Of a stretch of DNA of 64,000 bases, positions 1 to 8,677 are shown one piece after another. How positions within the stretch are numbered: position 1 is the first letter of the stretch; each line of letters starts with the position of its first letter. The notes beneath the pieces are model-generated. The model made no database searches. It was not told the origin of the DNA and saw only the letters and a program-made list of their open reading frames with translations. The DNA is from Phenylobacterium koreense (GTDB lineage Bacteria; Pseudomonadota; Alphaproteobacteria; Caulobacterales; Caulobacteraceae): the NCBI RefSeq assembly GCF_040545335.1, contig NZ_JBEPLU010000003.1:310001-374000 (forward strand). The letters are read 5' to 3'. The translations under genes and the position numbers were made by a program.

Positions 1-187
1 GGCCCTGCGCATCGCCGACATCTTCCGGGCCCGGGTGATCGACACCACCATCGACAGCTTCATCTTCGAGCTCACCGGCGCCTCGGGCAAGATCGACAAG
101 TTCATCGAGCTGATGCGCCCGCTCGGCCTGGTGGAACTCTCGCGGACCGGCGTGCTTTCCATCACCAGGGGCGCAGCCGCCATGTGA
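1..187 (+). CDS. ilvN: Acetolactate synthase small (regulatory) subunit, C-terminal end
   Basis: Only the last 61 codons are inside the window; the reading frame is open from base 2 to the TGA at 185-187. The peptide contains ALRIADIFRARVIDTT followed by ELTGASGKIDKFIELMRPLG and ends in ITRGAAAM. This matches the C-terminal domain of IlvN, the subunit that binds the catalytic IlvB/IlvI subunit and confers valine feedback in branched-chain amino acid synthesis. The ACT domain would lie upstream of the window. The next gene starts 10 bases downstream, so the two may be co-transcribed. Confidence 0.9.
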   Translation, partial: ALRIADIFRARVIDTTIDSFIFELTGASGKIDKFIELMRPLGLVELSRTGVLSITRGAAAM

Positions 188-197
188 GGAGGATCGC

Positions 198-1106
198 GTG
201 GTCCGTTTCGCCACGATCGCCTTCTGCCTCGCCTGTTTTTCTCAAGCCTCGGCCCAGCCCGCCCCGGCGGCGCCTCCGGCGCAAGCCGCAATTCCGCCTT
301 CGGCCCTCGATTGGCCCTGGCCCCAGCCGGATCCGAAATCCTGGTGGGACGACAAGTGGCCGGTCGCCGACGAGGCGGCCGATCCCCTGGCAGGCCGCCG
401 GCTCGGCCGCCGCGAGCGCCTGCCGGTCATCGACAACGGCTATGATCCCCTGCTCTACCGGCTGTGGGGCCTGCAGCCGCTGCAGAACCAGATCCTCCGC
501 TCCGGTGAGATGATCGTCGAAGTCGCCGTCCGTCCCACCACCTCGGCCCGCCAGACCCTCGTACGGGCGACCGTCCGCCGCGACGGCAAGGCCTTCATCC
601 AGGCCCGCGCAGGCCTCGGCTGCTGCGATCCGGGCGTCGCCCGCCGCATTGGTTTCGATGTCGAAGCCCCGCCTGGCTCGGCGGAAAGATTGCTGGCCTT
701 GCGCGAGGACCCGCTGTGGAGCGCCCCGCGCGAGGTGCGGGTGGACTATGGCTCCGGCGCGGCCGACGCTCTCTGCGTGGAGGGCACCTCCTATGATCTG
801 ACCCTGCTGGTCCCGGGCCAGTCGCGGTCGGTGCGCCGCGCCTGCGATACGGCCGAGATCGGTCAGGCGGCCGACGTCCTGGAAACCGTCCTTGGCCTGG
901 CGCTCGGCCACGAGCCGCGGATTGACGTGATCTATCCGGGCGGCGCCGATTTCTCCTCGGCCCGCGCCGCCTATCAGAGCCTCGGCGCCGAGGGAGGCCA
1001 GTTGAAGCCGGCCCCCAACACCAGGCCGCAGCCGCCGGCCTTCCCGGTCCCGCCGCCGGAGACGGAAACCTTGGCCGTTCCGCCGACGCCTAGCGCAGGA
1101 CCTTGA
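198..1106 (+). CDS. Exported protein of unknown function
   Basis: The 302-residue product has a hydrophobic N-terminus ending in SQASAQP, which looks like a Sec signal peptide with cleavage near residue 19, so the protein is probably periplasmic. A Pro/Ala-rich linker follows, then a mixed region with the cysteine pair GLGCCDP, and finally a Pro-rich tail. I do not recognise the family. The start is GTG, preceded by a strong GAGGAGGA ribosome site that overlaps the end of ilvN. The gene's 3' end overlaps the 3' end of the convergent aquaporin gene by 17 bases. Confidence 0.7.
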   Translation: MVRFATIAFCLACFSQASAQPAPAAPPAQAAIPPSALDWPWPQPDPKSWWDDKWPVADEAADPLAGRRLGRRERLPVIDNGYDPLLYRLWGLQPLQNQILRSGEMIVEVAVRPTTSARQTLVRATVRRDGKAFIQARAGLGCCDPGVARRIGFDVEAPPGSAERLLALREDPLWSAPREVRVDYGSGAADALCVEGTSYDLTLLVPGQSRSVRRACDTAEIGQAADVLETVLGLALGHEPRIDVIYPGGADFSSARAAYQSLGAEGGQLKPAPNTRPQPPAFPVPPPETETLAVPPTPSAGP

Positions 1107-1743
1107 GGCGGTAGAGCGCCCCGCCGATCACCGCGCCGATCAGCGGCCCCACGAAGAACAGCCAGAGTTGGGAAAGGGCGGTCCCGCCCACCAGCACCGC
1201 CGGCCCGAAGCTGCGGGCCGGGTTCACCGACACGCCGGTCACCTGGATGCCGACGATGTGGATGACCGCCAGGGTGATGCCGATCGCCAGGCCCGCAAAG
1301 CCCGCGGGGGCGCCGGCGGCGGTCGAGCCGAGAATCACGATGGTGAAGAGGGCGGTCATCACCACCTCGAACACCAGCGCCGCCTGCATGCTGAACTCGC
1401 CGTTGTAGCCCGGCCCCCAGCCGTTGTGGCCCAGGCCGCTGGCCACGCCGGCCAGCACTGCGAGGATCCCCGCACCGGCCAGAGCGCCGAGGAACTGGGC
1501 GACCCAGTAGAGTCCCATCTCGCGGGCGTTCATCCGTCCGGCGATGAACACCGCCAGGCTGACGGCCGGGTTCACGTGACAACCGGAGATCGAACCGATC
1601 CCATAGGCCATGGCGACGATGGCGAAACCGAACGCCAGCGCGATGCCGAGCTGGCCGACATGGTCTCCCCCCAGGACGGCCGCGCCGCATCCGAACAGGA
1701 CGAGCGTGAGCGTACCGATGAATTCAGCGACGAACTTCTGCAT
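1090..1743 (-). CDS. aqpZ: Aquaporin Z, water channel
   Basis: The 217-residue membrane protein has six hydrophobic segments and both NPA pore motifs of the MIP family: HVNPAVS with NPA at residues 58-60, and SVNPARS at 174-176. The Arg after the second NPA and the His near residue 162 are the selectivity-filter residues of water-selective AqpZ rather than of glycerol facilitators. It should mediate passive water flux across the inner membrane. GGGAGG lies just upstream of the ATG. It converges on, and overlaps by 17 bases, the exported-protein gene to its left. Confidence 0.93.
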   Translation of the reverse strand: MQKFVAEFIGTLTLVLFGCGAAVLGGDHVGQLGIALAFGFAIVAMAYGIGSISGCHVNPAVSLAVFIAGRMNAREMGLYWVAQFLGALAGAGILAVLAGVASGLGHNGWGPGYNGEFSMQAALVFEVVMTALFTIVILGSTAAGAPAGFAGLAIGITLAVIHIVGIQVTGVSVNPARSFGPAVLVGGTALSQLWLFFVGPLIGAVIGGALYRLKVLR

Positions 1744-1818
1744 GGCAGCCTCCCATTTGTTCTGAAGCTAACCCGGGGTTGAGATTTGACATAGCTCACT
1801 GGGCGAATTTCGCTCCTG

Positions 1819-1830
1819 GGTTATGTAACC
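1819..1830. promoter_or_regulatory. Short palindrome upstream of the universal stress protein gene
   Basis: GGTTATGTAACC has 5-bp inverted arms around a 2-bp centre. It lies in the 207-bp gap between divergent aqpZ and the stress-protein gene, about 120 bases before the latter's ATG. A TTGACA hexamer at 1786-1791 is nearby, but I see no convincing -10 at the right distance. It could be an operator for either gene; the assignment is weak. Confidence 0.25.
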
Positions 1831-1950
1831 AATTGTCGAAGCTCGCCTGGCCCCTCAAGCTATGGGGGCGCTGGGCTGGTTAAGGGATCCGGGCGCCCGC
1901 AACACCCGCCGCCAGACGGCTGCGGCAATGTCCAAAGACAGGGAGACACA

Positions 1951-2391
1951 ATGTACAAGCACATCCTCATCTCGACCGACGGCTCGGATGTCGCCCAGAA
2001 GGGCGTCGACCAGGGCCTGGACCTGGCCAAGGCGATCGGCGCCCGTGTCACCCTGATCACCGTGACCGAGCCCTTCCCCATCTATGCCAGCGCCGCAGGC
2101 GGATGGGTGCCGGCCGAGATGGCGAACTACGACGAGATCCAGAAAGAGCACGCCCAGCGGATCCTGGGCCGCGTGAAGGAAGCCGCCGACAAGCTCGGCG
2201 TGACGAACGAAACCCTCCACGTCCCCAACACCCCGCCGGCCGAGGCGATCATCGAGGCCGCCAAGTCGCGCGGCTGCGACCTGATCACCATGGGCTCGCA
2301 CGGCCGCCGCGGTCTCGGCCGCCTGTTGCTGGGCAGCCAGACCTCGGAAGTGCTGTCGCACGCCCCGGTCCCTGTGCTGGTCGTCCGCTAA
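1951..2391 (+). CDS. Universal stress protein (UspA family)
   Basis: The 146-residue single-domain Usp protein begins MYKHILISTDGSDVA, the beta-1 strand and Asp typical of the family. It ends with the ATP-binding signature G-x2-G-x9-G-S in GSHGRRGLGRLLLGS, followed by APVPVLVVR. Proteins of this class bind ATP in the cytoplasm and accumulate during stress or low oxygen; the specific role here cannot be read from the sequence. GGGAGA precedes the ATG. The tmRNA locus begins shortly after its stop codon. Confidence 0.9.
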   Translation: MYKHILISTDGSDVAQKGVDQGLDLAKAIGARVTLITVTEPFPIYASAAGGWVPAEMANYDEIQKEHAQRILGRVKEAADKLGVTNETLHVPNTPPAEAIIEAAKSRGCDLITMGSHGRRGLGRLLLGSQTSEVLSHAPVPVLVVR

Positions 2392-2439
2392 CGGCGTCGG
2401 TGGGCGCGATGGGCCTTCAAAAACCCTCCGCCCGCCCCT

Positions 2440-2735
2440 ATATTCATCCCGTCGGGTTCGCCCGACTATGGAGATAAACGCGCACGAAATAAGCGGACTG
2501 GACCCGGGTGCGATTCCCGGCGGCTCCACCAATCTTCCCCGGTCGTTATCGCCGGAAAGCATGGGGCCGATCAGCATCGACAGACGTCTAAAGGTGTTTG
2601 CTTTCTCTCGGCTTGGCCCACCGTTCCGGGCTTTAAACTAACTGCGAACGATAACTTCGCTGAAGAAGTCCGTCTGGCTGCGTAAGCGGTCCGATAGATT
2701 TCGACCTAAACTCCTAGCGTCTTAGCAGCGCTAGG
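2440..2735 (+). ncRNA. ssrA: Circularly permuted two-piece tmRNA
   Basis: The acceptor half comes first. A T-arm with stem CCGGG/CCCGG and loop TGCGATT leads into CGGCTCCACCA, ending at 2531. The coding half begins at 2563 with GGGGCCG, which pairs over seven positions with CGGCTCC and so rebuilds the acceptor stem. The 31 bases between would be removed during processing. The tag frame is at 2644-2685 and reads ANDNFAEEVRLAA then TAA; with the charged alanine this gives a tag close to that of Caulobacter and ending in the ClpXP-recognised Ala-Ala. A hairpin with arms at 2713-2719 and 2729-2735 closes the locus. The tag and acceptor pairing are firm; the outer ends are estimates. Confidence 0.93.
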
Positions 2736-2880
2736 CGGGGCCGGGAGGGGGCCTTGCAACAGAACCCCTCCACCTTTCCCCGGAAAAACATTGCGATAGA
2801 ACGTCCCGCAGGGTGCGACTCGCCTTGCGCGCGGGAACCGAGACGCTACCCTCGCGCAATTCAGTACCCCCGGAGTTTCG

Positions 2881-3360
2881 ATGGCCCAGGATCCGCCGGC
2901 CCAAGACCAGATGCACTATGACGCCATGGCCCAAGAGGCTCTGCGCGGCGTGGTGAAGGCCGCCCTGAAGCGTGCAGCGGCGCCGGAAGGCCTGCCGGGC
3001 GCGCACCATTTCTACATCACCTTCAAGACCAACGCCCCGGGGGTGTCGGGTCCCAACGACCTGCTCAGCAAGTATCCCGACGAGATGACCATCGTCCTGC
3101 AGCATCAGTACTGGGACCTGGCGCCGGGCGAGACCTTCTTCTCCGTCACCCTGAAGTTCGGCGGCCAGCCCAAGCGCCTCTCGGTGCCCTATGCGGCGGT
3201 CACCCGCTTCTACGACCCCAGCGTCCAGTTCCTGCTGCAGTTCGAAGCCCCGGCCGGCGCTGCGCCCCTGCCGACCGCCGAGCCGCCCGCCGCGCCGGCG
3301 GCCCCGGCCGATCCGAACGCTCCCAACGTCGTCTCGCTCGACACCTTCCGTAAGAAATAA
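2881..3360 (+). CDS. sspB: SspB-family ClpXP adaptor (alphaproteobacterial type)
   Basis: The 159-residue protein matches SspB-alpha, which tethers ssrA-tagged proteins to ClpX. The core includes GAHHFYITFKT, LLSKYPDEMTIVLQHQYWDL and the ETFFSVTLKFGG strand that forms the tag-binding barrel. A flexible Ala/Pro-rich linker of about 30 residues leads to the conserved end NVVSLDTFRKK, which I infer to be the ClpX-docking tail. It lies about 145 bases downstream of the tmRNA gene, so the tag and its adaptor are neighbours. The thioesterase gene follows after five bases. Confidence 0.92.
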   Translation: MAQDPPAQDQMHYDAMAQEALRGVVKAALKRAAAPEGLPGAHHFYITFKTNAPGVSGPNDLLSKYPDEMTIVLQHQYWDLAPGETFFSVTLKFGGQPKRLSVPYAAVTRFYDPSVQFLLQFEAPAGAAPLPTAEPPAAPAAPADPNAPNVVSLDTFRKK

Positions 3361-3365
3361 AAGCC

Positions 3366-3833
3366 ATGACCGACGTCGCGCCCGAGCCCGAAGTCCTCAC
3401 CGACGAAGCGATCCTCGCGCGCTTCCAGCGCTCGAAGAACCAGCCTACCGGCTCCCAGACCCTGGGCTTCCGCATCGTTGCGGTCAGCCAGGCCGAGAAG
3501 TCGGTCGAGGTCGAGTTCGAGGCCAAGGCCGAGCTCCTGCTCAATCCCATGAAACAGGTCCAGGGCGGCTATCTCTGCGCCATGCTGGACGAGTGCATGT
3601 CGGTGGCCTGCATGGTCGCCTCGGGCATGACCCACGTAGCCCCCACCGCCGAGATGAAGACCACCTTCTTCCGGCCCGCCCTTCCAGGCAAGCTCAGGGG
3701 GGTCGGCAAGGTCGCCAAATGGGGCCGAACCATCGCCTTCACCGAAGGCGAGCTCTACGACGGCGATGGCCGCCTGCTCGCCAAGGCCACCGGCACCGCG
3801 GTGCCGACGCCTTTCCAGCGCTACAAGAGCTGA
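3366..3833 (+). CDS. PaaI-type hotdog-fold thioesterase
   Basis: The 155-residue protein has the hotdog-fold thioesterase pattern: NPMKQVQGGYLCAMLDECM (family form HGG-x-aliphatic-x3-D), then HVAPTAEMKTTFFRPALPGK and a final strand GRLLAKATGTAVP. Members hydrolyse acyl-CoA thioesters. Here GG is preceded by Q rather than by the usual His, so the substrate and even the activity are uncertain. It starts five bases after sspB and its stop abuts the next gene, suggesting a small operon. Confidence 0.8.
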   Translation: MTDVAPEPEVLTDEAILARFQRSKNQPTGSQTLGFRIVAVSQAEKSVEVEFEAKAELLLNPMKQVQGGYLCAMLDECMSVACMVASGMTHVAPTAEMKTTFFRPALPGKLRGVGKVAKWGRTIAFTEGELYDGDGRLLAKATGTAVPTPFQRYKS

Positions 3834-3834
3834 C

Positions 3835-4608
3835 ATGGCCTGGCGCGCTGGCATTGTCAGCGTGCTCTTCGCCTTTCTTTCCGCGTTTGCGGCTCCTGCC
3901 CTTGCGGAAACCCCATTCGAAGACTGGGCCGCGATCGTCGTCGCCGGCGATTTCCACGGTAGCGGCGGCGGCCCGACCGAGGCCTTCGACAACGCCCGCC
4001 GCGACGTCGCCAGGGAATTGCAGCGGCTGGGCTTTTCTTCGGAAAACACCCGCCAGTTCTCGGTCCGCCCGTTCCGCTACAAGGAACAGCCCCTCAAGTC
4101 CGAGCCGCGGGCGATCTACGAGACCCTCAGCGGCCTGGCCGGCAAGGCCAGGTCCGGCTGCCTGCTCTATTTCACCTCCCATGGCCTGCCGCAGGGCGTG
4201 GTGATCGACGACGCGATCCTCACGCCCGGCATCCTCGGCCGCATCATCGATGCGGCCTGCCCGGGCCGCCCGACCATCGTCATCATGTCGGCCTGCTATT
4301 CGGGGGTGTTCGTCCGGCCGCTGGCCCAGGCCAACCGCATGATCCTCACCGCAGCCCGGCCCGACCGGACCTCGTTCGGATGCGGCGAGGACAACGTCTA
4401 TCCATTCTTCGACGACTGCGTCCTCAAGTCGAGCCCCTCGGCCAGGGACTTCGCGACCCTGGCCGGCGCGGTGAAGACCTGCGTCGCCCTGCGCGAGAAA
4501 GCCGAGGGCATGAGCCCTCCGTCCGAACCGCAGGTCTGGATCGGCGGCGAGCTCCGGCCGATGCTGCCGCTCTACGCCTTCCCCCGATCACCGCGCGGAG
4601 GAGGCTAG
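3835..4608 (+). CDS. Secreted caspase-fold (C13-like) cysteine peptidase
   Basis: The ATG at 3835 is chosen because it places a signal peptide, ending APALAETP, at the N-terminus. The 257-residue protein has the clan CD layout: a first strand AAIVVAGDF, the catalytic dyad region LLYFTSHGLP with His116, and IVIMSACYSGVF with Cys154. This resembles bacterial members of peptidase family C13, which are related to legumain and caspases. It should act in the periplasm or outside the cell. It starts one base after the thioesterase stop codon. The substrate is unknown. Confidence 0.8.
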   Translation: MAWRAGIVSVLFAFLSAFAAPALAETPFEDWAAIVVAGDFHGSGGGPTEAFDNARRDVARELQRLGFSSENTRQFSVRPFRYKEQPLKSEPRAIYETLSGLAGKARSGCLLYFTSHGLPQGVVIDDAILTPGILGRIIDAACPGRPTIVIMSACYSGVFVRPLAQANRMILTAARPDRTSFGCGEDNVYPFFDDCVLKSSPSARDFATLAGAVKTCVALREKAEGMSPPSEPQVWIGGELRPMLPLYAFPRSPRGGG

Positions 4609-4715
4609 GCCGGCCTTCCACAGGCCATGCGTCCAGGCGCCCGCGAGCGCTCTAGCGACTCCCGCCAAGGGCGCCCTACAAAAGGATTCTGCAGACAGAT
4701 CAGGGCCCTTCGTCG

Positions 4716-6866
4716 ATGCGTTTGATCTCCAAGGCCGTCTTCTCGCTCGCGCTCGCCTGGGCGGCCACGCCGGCCCTGGCCCAGGACGCTCCGCAGCAGG
4801 CAAGCCCGCCGCCCTCCGCGGGCATGCCCAAGGCCCCGATCCCCTACACAAGCCTGCAGAAGAAGGCCGCGCCGCGCCCACGGCCGGCGGCCGCGCCAGC
4901 AGCGAAAGCCGCCGCCCCGGCCGCAACGGCGCCGGCTCCCGCGGCCGCCCTCCCCGTCACGCCCAGCGGCGCGCGGCTGGCGCCCGGCCAGCCGATCCCG
5001 CAGGCCGAGCTTGAGGCCTTCGTCGACGGCGCCGTTCGCAGCGCCATGAGCCACGATCACATCGCCGGGGTCACCGTCTCGGTCGTCCAGAACGGCCAGG
5101 TCGTGCTCAAGAAGGGCTACGGCTTCGCCAGCCTCTCGCCAGCCCGCAAGGTCGACCCGGACCGCACGCTCTTCCGCATCGGCTCGATCTCCAAGACCTT
5201 CACCTGGATCGCCCTGATGAACGAGGTCGAGGCCGGACGCATTCGCCTGGACGCCCCGGTGAACCTCTACCTGCCCGAACGGGTCCAGGTCCGCGACCAG
5301 GGCTTCCGGACGCCGGTCCGGGTCATCAACCTGATGGACCATTCGCCGGGCTTCGAAGACCGCGCGCTGGGCCATCTGTTCGAAAGGAACTTCGACCGCG
5401 TCCGTCCCCTGGCCGAGTACCTGCGCCAGGAGCGTCCCAGCCGGGTGCGCGCACCCGGCTCGTCGCCCGCCTATTCCAACTATGGCGCGGCCCTGGCCGG
5501 CGAGGCGGTGTCCTACGTTTCCGGCAAGCCGTTCGAGCGCCTGATCGAAGAGACGATCTTCCTGCCGGTCGGCATGAACAGCACCAGCTTCCGCGAGCCG
5601 CATCCGCCCAAGGCCGGTCTGCCCGGCCCGATCCCCGAGCGCCTCGCGGCCAACATCTCCGACGGCTATCGCTGGACGCCCAGCGGCTTCGAACAGCGCC
5701 CCTTCGAGTTCATAAGCCAAGTGGCGCCGGCCGGCTCGGCCTCGTCCACCGCCGCCGACATGGCCCGCTACATGCAGCTCCTGCTGGCCGGCGGAACCCT
5801 TGACGGCAAGGTGGTCTACGGCCCTCGCGCCGCCCAGGCCTTCCGCACCCCGATCCGCCGGACGCCGCCTGGGATCAACGGCTGGCGGCACGGCTTCATC
5901 GAATACCCGCTGGCGGGCGGCCGGACCGGCTTTGGCCATGCGGGCGGCACGCTGTCGTTCCTGTCCAACATGGTGGTCGCCCCCGACCTCGGCCTCGGCG
6001 TCTTCGTCAGCACCAACACCGAGACCGGCGGCCCCCTGGCCAACACTCTGGCCGGCAGCATCGTCCAGCAGTTCTACGCCCCGCCCCAGACCTTCCCGCG
6101 TGAAGGCTCGCGCCAGCTCGCTGACCGGGCCGGCGACTTCGCCGGGCACTATGTCGGGACCCGCCGCGCCTATGGCGGGCTGGAGGGCATGGTCGGCCTG
6201 ATGATCGGCGGCGCCTCGGTCAGCGTCACCGACGACGGACGCCTGGTGGTCAGCGCCGGCCGGGAGACCCGCGCCTTCGTGCCGGACGGCGACCTCTCGA
6301 ACGGCCGCTTCGTTTCCGTCTCCGGCCCCGAGCGTCTCGCCTTCGCCATGCAGGACGGCAAGGCGGTCAGCTTCCGCACCAGCCTGGGCGAGCAGACCTT
6401 CGAGCGGACCGGATTCTGGCTGCGGCCAGGAGTGCTGGCGGTCCTGGCCGTCCTGACCGCGCTGGCCGCCCTGGCCACGCTCGGCGGCCTCCTGTTGCGC
6501 AATCGCCGCGAGTTCCGCGAGACCTCGGTCCAGCGCCAGGCCAGCCTCCTGCAGAACACCCAGGCCGTGCTCTGGCTGACCGCCTTCGCCCTATTCGGCG
6601 CCTGGGCCAGCCGCACGTCCGACGTCGCCAACATCATGTACGGCTGGCCGGGCGCTTCCCTGATCATCGCCTCGGCCTGCGTCCTGGTCGCCACCGCCCT
6701 GACCATCGGGGGGCTGATCCTGCTGCCCGGCGTCTGGCGAGGCGGCCGCCGGGTTGATTCGTGGTCGCCCCTGCGCAAATTCGCCTACTCGTTTACGGCT
6801 TTGCTGTATGGAGCCTTCGCCGTCGTCCTGGGCTTCTGGGGCGCACTTAGCCCTTGGAATGGTTAA
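4716..6866 (+). CDS. Serine hydrolase of the beta-lactamase/CubicO class with C-terminal membrane segments
   Basis: The 716-residue protein has a signal peptide (cleavage near ALAQD, residue 23) and an Ala/Pro-rich linker to about residue 90. A class C beta-lactamase-like domain follows, with nucleophile Ser157 in SISK, the YSN motif in SPAYSNYGAAL, and GHAGG late in the domain. After residue 560 come about four hydrophobic helices, so the catalytic part is anchored to the inner membrane facing the periplasm. Relatives cleave or transfer peptides and esters; the substrate is not predictable. It appears to be transcribed alone. Confidence 0.85.
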   Translation: MRLISKAVFSLALAWAATPALAQDAPQQASPPPSAGMPKAPIPYTSLQKKAAPRPRPAAAPAAKAAAPAATAPAPAAALPVTPSGARLAPGQPIPQAELEAFVDGAVRSAMSHDHIAGVTVSVVQNGQVVLKKGYGFASLSPARKVDPDRTLFRIGSISKTFTWIALMNEVEAGRIRLDAPVNLYLPERVQVRDQGFRTPVRVINLMDHSPGFEDRALGHLFERNFDRVRPLAEYLRQERPSRVRAPGSSPAYSNYGAALAGEAVSYVSGKPFERLIEETIFLPVGMNSTSFREPHPPKAGLPGPIPERLAANISDGYRWTPSGFEQRPFEFISQVAPAGSASSTAADMARYMQLLLAGGTLDGKVVYGPRAAQAFRTPIRRTPPGINGWRHGFIEYPLAGGRTGFGHAGGTLSFLSNMVVAPDLGLGVFVSTNTETGGPLANTLAGSIVQQFYAPPQTFPREGSRQLADRAGDFAGHYVGTRRAYGGLEGMVGLMIGGASVSVTDDGRLVVSAGRETRAFVPDGDLSNGRFVSVSGPERLAFAMQDGKAVSFRTSLGEQTFERTGFWLRPGVLAVLAVLTALAALATLGGLLLRNRREFRETSVQRQASLLQNTQAVLWLTAFALFGAWASRTSDVANIMYGWPGASLIIASACVLVATALTIGGLILLPGVWRGGRRVDSWSPLRKFAYSFTALLYGAFAVVLGFWGALSPWNG

Positions 6867-6926
6867 GCTTTACAGCGCCCGCTCATCAGACTCCGTTCGG
6901 CCAAATGGGGCAGCCCCGCCCCAAAT

Positions 6927-6958
6927 GTAAACGCGTCGTTTACCAACTGCTGGGTAAA
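6927..6958. promoter_or_regulatory. Inverted-repeat cluster upstream of the fliF operon
   Basis: GTAAACG-CGT-CGTTTAC at 6927-6943 is a perfect 7-bp inverted repeat. A further GGTAAA half-site follows at 6953-6958. The cluster lies 61-92 bases before the fliF start in a 152-bp gap. In Caulobacter the equivalent promoter is controlled by CtrA and FlbD. The sites here do not match TTAA-N7-TTAA, so the protein that would bind is unknown. Confidence 0.4.
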
Positions 6959-7018
6959 TCCTGCCTAGCGGAGGGCGAGTGACGTCCGACCCGCGTACAC
7001 TGGGAAGGGGCGCCCGCT

Positions 7019-8677
7019 GTGAACAACTTCGTCGCTGCGCTGCAGAGGTTCGGGATCGGCCGCCTGGCCGCCATCCTGGGCATCGGCGCCGGGGTTGCAG
7101 CCACGCTCGTCGCTCTCACCATGAACCTGGGCGAGCCCAAGGCCCTGCTCTATTCGAACCTCGACCTCAAGGAGGCGGGCTCGATCACCAGCGCCCTCGA
7201 CCAGGCCGGGGTGAAGTACGAGGTCAAGGGCGACGGCTCGACCATCATGGTCCCGCGCGATGAGGTCGCCTCGACCCGCCTGATGCTGTCCAGCAAGGGG
7301 CTGCCGACCTCTGGCTCCGTCGGCTACGAAATCTTCGACGAGACCTCGGCCCTCGGCCAGACCGACTTCGTCCAGCAGCTCAACCGCCAGCGCGCCCTGG
7401 AAGGCGAGCTCGCCCGCACCATCCGCAGCCTGGACGGGGTGACCTCCGCCCGCGTCCACCTGGTGCTGCCCAAGCGCCAGCTCTTCGAGGAAGAAGCCGA
7501 GCAGCCCTCGGCCTCGGTGACCATCGGCGTCGGCGGCCGCGCGCCCTCCGCCGACCAGGTCCAGGCGATCCAGAACCTGGTCTCCAGCGCCGTGCCGAAC
7601 CTAAAGCCCGGCCGCGTCACCGTCGTCGACCAGCACGCCAAGACTCTCTCCACCGGCGAGGACGGCTTTGGCGGCCAGGTCGCCGACGGCCGCCGCGGCG
7701 AGATCGAACAACGCATCGCCAAGACCGTCACCAAGCTGGTTGAAGGCGTCGTCGGCCCCGGCAAGGCCCGGGTCAACGTCACCGCCGACCTCAACCTGGC
7801 CCGCGTCACCGTCCAGCAGGAGACCTTCGACCCCGACGGCCAGGTGGTCCGCTCCGAGACCACCAACGAAGAAAACGCCCGCGAGAACCAGCCGGACTCC
7901 AACGGCGGCGTCACCGCTACGGCCAACATTCCCGGCGGCCCGCCCCTGGCCGGCGAGACGCTCAACCAGTCCCAGAGCGGCCGCACCGAATCCACCACCA
8001 ACTACGAGATCTCCAAGACCATCCGCACCGAGGTGCAGGAGCCTGGCGACCTGAAGCGCCTCTCGGTCGCTGTCGCCGTGGACGGCCTCACGACCCCTGG
8101 AACCGGGGGCAAGCCCGGCGCCTACACGCCCCGCTCGGCCGAGGAGATGCAGCGCATCGAGCAGCTCGTGCGCACCGCCGTCGGCTTCAACGCCGACCGC
8201 GGCGACCAGGTGACGGTGGTCAACACCCGCTTCGCCGCCCCCGAGGCCGAAGGCGGAGTCGAGGCCGCCAACCCGCTGATGGGCTTCGACAAGAACGACA
8301 TCATGCGCGCGGTCGAGCTGGGCATCCTGGCGCTGGTGGCGATCCTGATGATCTTCTTCGTGGTCCGTCCGATGCTGAAGCCGCCAGGCGGCCGCGGCGG
8401 CCTGCCGGCCCTGGCCGGGGGCGGTGCTCCTGGCGTCACGCGCCTGACCACCACGCCGGACGGCCAGCCGCTGCATGTCACGGTTGATCCGGTGACCGGT
8501 CAGCAGCTCGCCCTGCCCGGCCCAGGAGGCGCCGCCGAGCTGGAGCAGCGCATCGACATCGCCCGCATCGAGGGCCAGGTGAAGGCCTCCTCCGTGAAGC
8601 GGGTCTCCGAGTTCGTCGAAAACCACCCGGAAGAATCCGTCTCGATCCTGCGTAGTTGGCTCCACGAGTCGCAATGA
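7019..8677 (+). CDS. fliF: Flagellar MS-ring protein FliF
   Basis: The 552-residue protein has the FliF layout. There is an N-terminal transmembrane helix at about residues 14-35 and a YscJ/FliF ring-building domain containing [21 protein letters not shown] large periplasmic region follows, then a second membrane helix near residues 432-450, and a cytoplasmic tail that binds FliG. It forms the inner-membrane ring on which the motor is built. The start is GTG with GGAAGGGG upstream. Its TGA overlaps the fliG ATG as ATGA. It is the first gene of a Caulobacter-type flagellar operon. Confidence 0.97.
   Translation: MNNFVAALQRFGIGRLAAILGIGAGVAATLVALTMNLGEPKALLYSNLDLKEAGSITSALDQAGVKYEVKGDGSTIMVPRDEVASTRLMLSSKGLPTSGSVGYEIFDETSALGQTDFVQQLNRQRALEGELARTIRSLDGVTSARVHLVLPKRQLFEEEAEQPSASVTIGVGGRAPSADQVQAIQNLVSSAVPNLKPGRVTVVDQHAKTLSTGEDGFGGQVADGRRGEIEQRIAKTVTKLVEGVVGPGKARVNVTADLNLARVTVQQETFDPDGQVVRSETTNEENARENQPDSNGGVTATANIPGGPPLAGETLNQSQSGRTESTTNYEISKTIRTEVQEPGDLKRLSVAVAVDGLTTPGTGGKPGAYTPRSAEEMQRIEQLVRTAVGFNADRGDQVTVVNTRFAAPEAEGGVEAANPLMGFDKNDIMRAVELGILALVAILMIFFVVRPMLKPPGGRGGLPALAGGGAPGVTRLTTTPDGQPLHVTVDPVTGQQLALPGPGGAAELEQRIDIARIEGQVKASSVKRVSEFVENHPEESVSILRSWLHESQ

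Noticed and set aside
1786..1799. FNR/FixK-like box TTGACATAGCTCAC before the stress-protein gene
   Set aside because: The second half deviates too far from a TTGA-type inverted half-site to support it.
2494..2531. A stand-alone tRNA suggested by a T-arm and CCA end
   Set aside because: There is no anticodon arm, and the 3' strand pairs with the start of the tmRNA coding piece instead.
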